64,000 nt of DNA, from NCBI GenBank assembly GCA_938003835.1, contig CALKXJ010000002.1:124001-188000 (forward strand), read 5' to 3'. The translations under genes were made by a program, and so were the position numbers. Position 1 is the stretch's first letter. Every line of letters begins with the position of its first letter. Shown one piece after another: positions 58,526 through 64,000 of this stretch. Under the pieces are notes generated by a model. It ran no database searches. It had not been told where the DNA came from and saw only the letters and a program-made list of their open reading frames with translations. Origin of the DNA: an uncultured Bryobacteraceae bacterium (GTDB lineage Bacteria > Acidobacteriota > Terriglobia > Bryobacterales > Bryobacteraceae).

Positions 58526-58544
58526 TCGAAACCTTCCGCTCGTT

Positions 58545-58973
58545 TCACTGGCTCACCGGGACCGGCTGCTGTGCCTGGTGCGGGTGCTTGTCGCCGGCAT
58601 AGACCCGCAGCTTGCGGAACATCCGCTTGCCGAGCTTGGTTTTCGGCAGCATGCCCGCCACCGCCAGCTCGACCATGCGCGCCGGCCGGGTGGCGCGCAT
58701 CTTCCGCGCGCTGGTCTCCACCAGCCCGCCGGGATACCCGGTGTGATGACGGTAAATCTTCTGCTCTTCCTTGTTGCCCGTCAGGCGGACCTTGTCGGCG
58801 TTGATGATCACCACGTGGTCGCCGGTGTCCAGAAATGGGGTGTAGATCGGCTTATGCTTTCCCATCAACAAGGTGGCGGCCTGGGTGGCGACGCGTCCGA
58901 GGACGGCGTCCTTGGCGTCGATCAGATACCAGGTGCGCTCGATGCTCTTGGCCGATGGGAAATGGGTGCTCAT
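58545..58973 (-). CDS. rplM: 50S ribosomal protein L13
   Basis: 142 residues. Typical L13: [80 protein letters not shown]. First gene of the rplM-rpsI unit. A promoter with a perfect -35 lies upstream. Confidence 0.98.
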   Translation of the reverse strand: MSTHFPSAKSIERTWYLIDAKDAVLGRVATQAATLLMGKHKPIYTPFLDTGDHVVIINADKVRLTGNKEEQKIYRHHTGYPGGLVETSARKMRATRPARMVELAVAGMLPKTKLGKRMFRKLRVYAGDKHPHQAQQPVPVSQ

Positions 58974-59010
58974 GAACAGACGTTCTCCGTACGAGACCTG
59001 TCGTTACTTC

Positions 59011-59040
59011 AGGTTAGCGAAACCGCGGCGGCGGTGTCAA
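59011..59040 (-). promoter_or_regulatory. Sigma-70-type promoter of rplM-rpsI
   Basis: On the minus strand TTGACA (59035-59040) is followed after 18 bases by TAACCT (59011-59016), a weak -10. The start point near 59004 gives a leader of about 30 bases to rplM. Confidence 0.6.
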
Positions 59041-59089
59041 ACCGGAGCGGCCCTCCGGCGGCTACCGTTGCCTCCGAGCTGAGATCTGG

Positions 59090-59095
59090 TAGGAT
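59090..59095 (+). promoter_or_regulatory. Candidate -10 element (TAGGAT) for the secreted protein gene
   Basis: TAGGAT with 9 bases to the ATG at 59105; TTGCCT (59068-59073) lies 16 bases upstream as a possible weak -35. It lies back to back with the rplM promoter. Confidence 0.35.
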
Positions 59096-59104
59096 CAGCC
59101 GGAG

Positions 59105-61030
59105 ATGGTCGGCGCGCTTCCGGCGGTTCTGGTTCTCTTCTTCGCTGCGGCTGCCGCCTCCGGCGGTCCGACGCCGCCTCCGGTTTCCGTCCAGGCCACT
59201 TCGCGCGGCGCACCACCCGATTGGGCCGTCCTCCAGCGGAAGCTCATCTCCGATATGAACGCCGCCGCCAGGGTCTACTGGCGCGCCTTTACCCATCGTG
59301 GCGGAACGCTCCGCCGCGGCGGCAAGCCCGATGACGACTACGAGTCGTTCGCCAACTGGTCCCTGTTCTACGCCCTCGGCGGCGAGGAGTGGGTCTTCGA
59401 ACGCGCGCTTGAAGCCTGGAACGGCATCACCCGGCAATGGCAGGCACGCGGGCGCCTCCGCGAGGAGTTCGTCCGGCACGACGACATGCTGCATCTGAGC
59501 GAGGGCTATGCCGGCTTTCAGTACTTCGGCCTGGCCGATCCCTCGATTCCGGAAAATATCGACCGCAGTCGCCGCTTCGCAGGCTTCTACCTGGGCGAAG
59601 ACCCCGAGGCGCCGAACTACGACCCGAACTTGCGGCTCGTGCGCTCGCCGCTGACGGGCAGCGCCGGGCCGCTGTTTCACCTCGAAGCGCAGTACTTGCT
59701 CGATTACGGCCACGCCAGCCTCTCTCCGCTGGTCGAGAAACTGGAACCCGGATGGCACGAGGATCCTGCCCGCCGCGCCCGGATCCAGAAGCTTTTCGAC
59801 GAAGTCGTTCTGCGCGGGGACGTGCCGATGAACCTCGCCGTCACCGGCTTGGTGACCAACGCGTTTCTGTACACCGGGGAGGAGAAATATCGGCGCTGGG
59901 TGCTCGACTACGTCGAGGCGTGGATGGAACGCATCCGGGCCAACGGCGGCGTCATCCCGGACAATGTCGGCCTGAGCGGCAAGATCGGCGAGTATCGCCA
60001 CGGGCAGTGGTGGGGCGGCTTCTTCGGCTGGAGCGGCCGCTACTCGGTCGAAATGATTTTCAACGCGCTCGTCACGGCCGCCGAGTGCGCGCACCTGCTC
60101 AGCGGCGAGCCGCGCTATCTCGAGCTGTTGCGCTCGCAGGTGGATGCCCTCCTGAGTCGCGCGATCGTCACGGCCGACGGCGATCTTCTCGTGCCCTACA
60201 AGGTCGGACCGGAGGGTTGGGAGGACTACCGCCCGCTCGAGCCGCACATTCTGAGCCATCTCTGGCACGCCTCGCTCGATCCGGCCGACTGGGCGCGCCT
60301 TGAGCGCGTGCGCGAGGGCAACAAACACGGTCCACATGCCTACGCCTATGCGGATTCCCCGGAACCTCCGGCGCCCGGCGCGGAGCGGTGGCGCCCGGAC
60401 GGGACGCTGGCCGACTGGACGCACGTGCGGGACGACTTCTCCCACCGCAACCAGAACCGCTACAACGAAGCTCCACATCTGATGTACCTGGCGGGCCGGA
60501 ACCCGGACTGGCCCGTGCGCATCCTGCGAGCCGAATACGCCCAGATGCTGCGCGCCCTGGAGCGGATCCGCAGCGGCGCCTTCGAGCACCCGTGGAGGAG
60601 CCAGACGGTCACCGAGCAGAATCCCGTCTTCACCAACGGCCTGGCCCAGATGACCACCGGATCGCCCTTCCCGAGTTTCAACGGAGGCCTTCTGCGGGCG
60701 CACGTGCGCCACTTCGATCCGGATCGTCGCCGGCCGGGACTGCCCGAGGACGTGGCGGCGCTCGTCGAGCGCGTAGAAGGCTCCCGCGTGATTCTGTCGC
60801 TGGTCAACGTGAACCCGCTCGCCGACCGGCGCCTGCTGGTGCAGGCGGGCGCTTTCGGCGAACACCGGTTCACCGAGGTGCGCTGCGGCGCCTGCGATCC
60901 GCCGGCGCGCTCGATCGACAGCCGGCATCTGCTCGTCGAGCTGCCGGCGGGCAGCCGGATCCGGCTCGAGCTCGGCCTGAAACGATATACCGAGCAGCCG
61001 AGCTACGCCCAGCCCTGGACGGCGCCGTAG
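59105..61030 (+). CDS. Large secreted protein of unknown function, probably alpha/alpha-toroid
   Basis: 641 residues with a signal peptide (LPAVLVLFFAAAAASGG). The middle is rich in helical pairs with conserved Trp/His/Asp clusters: DDDYESFANWSLFYALGGEEW, FVRHDDMLHLSEGYAGFQYF, GQWWGGFFGWSGRYS and NRYNEAPHLMYLAGR. This pattern is reminiscent of (alpha/alpha)6-barrel glycosidases, lyases or heparinase-like enzymes. The last 100 residues are beta-rich (RVILSLVNVNPLADRRLLVQ), like the sheet that caps such barrels. I cannot name a family. Possible active residues would be the His/Asp pairs around RHDD. It is convergent with the sigma-54 activator gene, 9 bases apart. Confidence 0.72.
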   Translation: MVGALPAVLVLFFAAAAASGGPTPPPVSVQATSRGAPPDWAVLQRKLISDMNAAARVYWRAFTHRGGTLRRGGKPDDDYESFANWSLFYALGGEEWVFERALEAWNGITRQWQARGRLREEFVRHDDMLHLSEGYAGFQYFGLADPSIPENIDRSRRFAGFYLGEDPEAPNYDPNLRLVRSPLTGSAGPLFHLEAQYLLDYGHASLSPLVEKLEPGWHEDPARRARIQKLFDEVVLRGDVPMNLAVTGLVTNAFLYTGEEKYRRWVLDYVEAWMERIRANGGVIPDNVGLSGKIGEYRHGQWWGGFFGWSGRYSVEMIFNALVTAAECAHLLSGEPRYLELLRSQVDALLSRAIVTADGDLLVPYKVGPEGWEDYRPLEPHILSHLWHASLDPADWARLERVREGNKHGPHAYAYADSPEPPAPGAERWRPDGTLADWTHVRDDFSHRNQNRYNEAPHLMYLAGRNPDWPVRILRAEYAQMLRALERIRSGAFEHPWRSQTVTEQNPVFTNGLAQMTTGSPFPSFNGGLLRAHVRHFDPDRRRPGLPEDVAALVERVEGSRVILSLVNVNPLADRRLLVQAGAFGEHRFTEVRCGACDPPARSIDSRHLLVELPAGSRIRLELGLKRYTEQPSYAQPWTAP

Positions 61031-61039
61031 GGGGCGGGC

Positions 61040-62443
61040 TTACGCGGCGCCGCAGGCCTGCGCGCGGCCGGTCTCATTGAGGCTTTTCCACTTGGCCGTG
61101 AAAGTGGTGCGCTTCAGGCCCAGCATCTCGGCCGCCTGCTTCTTGTTGCCCCCGGTCTTGCGCAGAGCCTGCTCGAGCAAAGCCCGCTCGATGCGGCTCA
61201 CCGTCGCCTCGAAATCGAGGCCATCGTCCGGCACGGCGATGACCGGGGTGGAGGTGGCGGCTGCCGGCCGGGGCCGTGCGGCCGGCAACGGGAAGTCGCT
61301 CGGGTAGAGCAGCCGGCGATCGCCGCTCAAGGCCACGGCCATCTCGACGGCGTTTTCGAGCTGGCGCACGTTGCCCGGCCAGTCATAGCGCATCAGCCGG
61401 GCGAGCGCCTCCGGGGTGATCTCGCGCCGCTCCAGGCCCTCCTCGCGACAGATCTTCTCCAGAAAATGGTGCACCAGCAGCGGGATGTCGCGCCGGCGCT
61501 CCCGGAGCGGGGGAATATTCAGCGGCACCACATTCAGCCGGTAGAACAGGTCCTCGCGGAAACGGCCCTGGCGCACGCGCTCGGCGAGATCGACGTTGGT
61601 GGCGGCAATGACGCGTACGTCCACCTTGATCGTCTCCGAGCTGCCCAACCGCTGGAACTCCCGCTCCTGAAGAACGCGCAGCAGCTTGGCCTGGAGTTCG
61701 AGCGGCATGTCGGAGATCTCGTCGAGGAAGATCGTGCCCCGGTGGGCCTGCTCGAAACGGCCAATGCGGTTGGCCACCGCTCCGGTGAAGGCGCCCTTGA
61801 CGTGACCGAACAGCTCGGCTTCGAGCAGGTTCTCCGGCAGCGCACTGGTGTTGACGGCGACGAAGGGGAACTTCGAGCGCGGGCCGGCGCTGTGGATGGC
61901 GCGAGCCACCACCTCCTTGCCGGTGCCGGTCTCACCCGTAATGAGCACCGTGCAGCGACGCGCGCCGACCAGGCGGATCACCTGATGGATCTGCTCCATG
62001 GGGCGGCTTTCGCCCACCAAGAAGGCGCGCCACGGCTCCCCGGCGTGGTCGCCCGCCCCGGAGGCCGCCTCCCGGTCCCGGTAGAAGCGGGCCGCCTCCA
62101 GCAGCCGTTCCGCCAATTCCCGCGGGCCCTCCTGCGGTCCCGCGTAATGCCAGGCGCCCAGGCGGGCCAGGCGGACCGCCGCCGCGAGCGACCCGGCGGC
62201 GTCGCGGAAAACGACCGGCAGGGAGACGTTGATTCGCTGGATCCCTTCGAGCAATTCCTCCGGGGTCCATTCGGCCAGGGGCAAACACGCCAGGACGGCG
62301 TCAACGCGGCAGGCTTCCAGAAGATTGAGCGCCTCCTGACCGCTTCCTGCTCGTTCGAGCTCCGCACCCGCCAGCTCCCCGGTGATCGCCTCGATCTCTG
62401 TCTGGTGCCATGCGTCGGAAATCAACAGGAGCTTCGCCGCCAT
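61040..62443 (-). CDS. Sigma-54-dependent activator with degenerate receiver domain
   Basis: 467 residues. Residues 1-120 are receiver-like (KLLLISDAW, then AVLACLPLAEW). The phospho-acceptor Asp position holds Cys53, and the conserved Lys is missing (YAGPQE in place of the usual K-P), so normal phosphotransfer is not expected. The AAA+ domain is complete: Walker A GETGTGKE, the sigma-54-contacting loop GAFTGA, Walker B GTIFLDEI and the arginine-finger region LFYRLNVVPL. The C-terminal Fis-type HTH contains NKKQAAEMLGLKRTTF. No sensor kinase is nearby. It follows, on the same strand, the ASKHA/[2Fe-2S] gene running off the window, with a 148-base gap. It probably activates sigma-54 promoters in response to something other than phosphorylation. 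Confidence 0.9.
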   Translation of the reverse strand: MAAKLLLISDAWHQTEIEAITGELAGAELERAGSGQEALNLLEACRVDAVLACLPLAEWTPEELLEGIQRINVSLPVVFRDAAGSLAAAVRLARLGAWHYAGPQEGPRELAERLLEAARFYRDREAASGAGDHAGEPWRAFLVGESRPMEQIHQVIRLVGARRCTVLITGETGTGKEVVARAIHSAGPRSKFPFVAVNTSALPENLLEAELFGHVKGAFTGAVANRIGRFEQAHRGTIFLDEISDMPLELQAKLLRVLQEREFQRLGSSETIKVDVRVIAATNVDLAERVRQGRFREDLFYRLNVVPLNIPPLRERRRDIPLLVHHFLEKICREEGLERREITPEALARLMRYDWPGNVRQLENAVEMAVALSGDRRLLYPSDFPLPAARPRPAAATSTPVIAVPDDGLDFEATVSRIERALLEQALRKTGGNKKQAAEMLGLKRTTFTAKWKSLNETGRAQACGAA

Positions 62444-62591
62444 CCTTCAGGTGTTCTCCGCATACGGCCGGGGCGTCCCTCCCGCGCGGGGGGCGTTCCG
62501 GCTCCCCCTTCCATCGGCCGCGTCGCCGGAATCTTGAGAAGAATTTCGCCTTAGAGGACCGCTCGGGGAATTCCCTGGGGCGCGCGCCCGC

Positions 62592-64000
62592 TCAGGCCGG
62601 CGGGAAGAGCATCGACTCGACGTAGATCTCTTCAAAGTCCGGATGGTCGGCCAGGGGCACATGGCGCACCTTGCGGCGCAAGGCGGAAAAATCCCGCTCG
62701 CCGGCCGTGGTGCGCAGGAGGGCGATCTTGGCGCCGAGCAGTGCGGTGTTGCCGGCCGGAGAGATCCGCTCGAGCGGCGCCTCGATGAGCCCGATGCGGC
62801 GCGCGCTGGCGCGATCGACGTAATTGCCGAAGGCCCCGGCCAGCCAGATGCGCTCGGGCTTGGCCGGCGCCAGGCTTCCGAGCAGCAGCCGCACGCCGGC
62901 CGCCACGGCGCCCTTGGCCAGTTGCAGCTCCCGCACGTCGCGCTGGAGCAGCACCACCGGATCGAGCAGCGGCCAGGCGCGGCTGGCGTCAGTGAACCGT
63001 CCGCTCGGGGCGATGCGCCCCAGCTCGAGCCCGGCCGCCACGACGTCCACTAGGCCGCTGCCGCAGATGCCGCGGGGCCGTCCTCCGCCCAGGACATGGA
63101 ACTCCAGCGAGCCGTTGCGGAGACTCGCCTCGACAATGGCGCCGGTGGCCGCCCGCATGCCCATCGAGATCCGGCCCCCTTCGAAGGCCGGACCGGCGGC
63201 GGTGGAGGCGCACAAAATGCCGTCCCGGTTCCCGAAGACGATCTCGCCGTTGGTGCCGAGATCAAGCAGGCCGCAAAGCGCCTCGGCCTCCTCGAGCCCG
63301 GTGGCCAGGATTCCTGCCAGGATGTCGCTGCCCACGAAGCCCCCGAGACAGGGCAAGAACTGCACGAGGGGATCACCGGGAAGCTCCCAGCCGAGCTCGT
63401 GCGCGCGGTAGTTCTTGAGTCCCTCCTCGGAGGGGCGGAAGGGGTAGTGAGAGAGTGGCTCCGGATCGATGGCGCAGAACAGATGGTGCATCACCGTGTT
63501 GCCCACCAGGACGACTTCGCCGATCTCGACCTGGACCGAGGCCGCCAGCTCGGCGATCAACCCCCCGATGGCGTCGCGAATGAGCGAGCTCAGCCGCTCA
63601 AGCCCCTCCGGGCTCAGGGCGGCCTGGACGCGGCTCATGACGTCGGCTCCGAACACGGTCTGCGGATTCAGGGCGGAGCGCACGCCGAGCACGTGGCCGG
63701 TGGCCAGATCCAGAAGCTGCGCCACCAGCGTCGTGGTGCCCACATCCACGGCCACGCCGTAGCCGGAGCGGGGCGTGAAGGCGATCGCGCTGTCGTCGGC
63801 GAGGATCGCCAGTTCCCACTGGCCGATTTCGAGCGTGATCTCCTCGACGGCGCGCGCGCGGCAGGCCAGGCGCCAGCCGGCGGCAATCTCCTCCGCCGAG
63901 AGGATCTTCTCTTCGTCCGCTGTCAAAGGCAGGCGGCCCTCGAGCAGCCGCACGCGGCACTTGCGGCAGCGGCCGTGGCCGCCGCACGGGAACTCGACGC
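62592..64000 (-). CDS. [2Fe-2S]/ASKHA-domain (DUF4445, RACE-type) protein, 5' end outside the window
   Basis: About 469 residues are visible and the frame runs past the window edge. At the outermost visible end PCGGHGRCRKC matches the end of a plant-type [2Fe-2S] ferredoxin motif (CxxxxxCxxC). A linker follows, then an ASKHA ATPase-like region: GYGVAVDVGTTTLVAQLLDL (phosphate-1 type loop), VLVGNTVMHHLF, LLDLGTNGEIV, GPAFEGGRISMGMRA and GAFGNYVDRASARRIGL. This domain order is that of reductive activators of corrinoid-dependent methyltransferases (RACE/RamA-like, Pfam DUF4445). Its corrinoid partner is not in the window. The promoter and start lie outside. It is followed on the same strand by the sigma-54 activator. 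Confidence 0.88.
   Translation of the reverse strand, partial: VEFPCGGHGRCRKCRVRLLEGRLPLTADEEKILSAEEIAAGWRLACRARAVEEITLEIGQWELAILADDSAIAFTPRSGYGVAVDVGTTTLVAQLLDLATGHVLGVRSALNPQTVFGADVMSRVQAALSPEGLERLSSLIRDAIGGLIAELAASVQVEIGEVVLVGNTVMHHLFCAIDPEPLSHYPFRPSEEGLKNYRAHELGWELPGDPLVQFLPCLGGFVGSDILAGILATGLEEAEALCGLLDLGTNGEIVFGNRDGILCASTAAGPAFEGGRISMGMRAATGAIVEASLRNGSLEFHVLGGGRPRGICGSGLVDVVAAGLELGRIAPSGRFTDASRAWPLLDPVVLLQRDVRELQLAKGAVAAGVRLLLGSLAPAKPERIWLAGAFGNYVDRASARRIGLIEAPLERISPAGNTALLGAKIALLRTTAGERDFSALRRKVRHVPLADHPDFEEIYVESMLFPPA

Noticed and set aside
59009-60928. Long minus-strand frame opposite the secreted 641-residue protein
   Set aside because: It overlaps the rplM promoter at its end, is Arg/His/Gly-rich and lacks recognisable domains, whereas the plus-strand protein has a signal peptide and structured motif clusters.

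Overview
The window is about 64 kb of GC-rich (roughly 65-70% by eye), densely packed bacterial chromosome. It carries a VWFA-related protein of the type found in Acidobacteria, an Oar-like TonB-dependent receptor with a carboxypeptidase-regulatory N-terminus, many Gfo/Idh/MocA oxidoreductases, sulfatases and secreted PIG-L proteins. Together these point to an acidobacterium, most likely of the Solibacter/Bryobacter lineage. That placement is inferred from gene content, not from a marker phylogeny. I see no insertion sequence, prophage, CRISPR array or rRNA. The single tRNA is tRNA-Ser(GGA).

Layout. 1-10.7 kb: end of an unknown gene, tRNA-Ser, yceH, a membrane sulfatase-fold protein without the formylglycine motif, a PilZ protein, trpB2 plus an exported propeller protein, metX-metW, an HpcH/HpaI aldolase and an MFS sugar-acid transporter. 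10.8-18.2 kb: a SelA-like PLP enzyme with an export signal, an Acidobacterial VWFA protein and five PIG-L deacetylase paralogues in two divergent overlapping operons. Only two of the five keep the metal/catalytic motif. 18.2-31.6 kb: an M49-like lipoprotein, a Gfo/Idh/MocA protein, rhamnulokinase, PhzF, a Tat-exported GH36-like glycosidase, fabI with a 2-hydroxyacid dehydrogenase and a Thr/Ser dehydratase, a mutarotase-fold protein and a sialidase-like propeller. 31.6-41 kb: an oxidoreductase/DUF6807 operon, the 1130-residue TonB-dependent receptor, and a sulfatase divergent from nagA.

41-55 kb: a propeller/Ig/deacetylase-like fusion, an exported amidohydrolase, a truncated nitroreductase, a propeller protein, a membrane protein, and a divergent set of four twin-arginine enzymes (TIM-barrel isomerase, two Gfo/Idh/MocA proteins, a mannonate-dehydratase-like enolase). 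A metallo-beta-lactamase-fold gene follows with a stop codon inside its apparent signal peptide, then a metallophosphoesterase and a beta-lactamase-like protein. 55-59 kb: the conserved rplM-rpsI / rpsB-tsf-pyrH-frr block. 59-64 kb: a large secreted protein of unknown function, a sigma-54 activator with a degenerate receiver domain, and the C-terminal part of a [2Fe-2S]/ASKHA (RACE-type) protein running off the window.

The genes suggest a saprophyte that degrades complex, partly sulfated or acetylated glycans. Polymers would be taken up through the TonB receptor, and many steps (oxidation, isomerisation, dehydration, deacetylation) appear to occur outside the cytoplasm: twelve proteins in the window begin with a twin-arginine-type signal. 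Most non-operonic genes have a -10-like hexamer 6-16 bases before the start codon and little Shine-Dalgarno signal, suggesting very short or absent mRNA leaders. The most unusual block is the PIG-L array with its three inactivated-looking paralogues.
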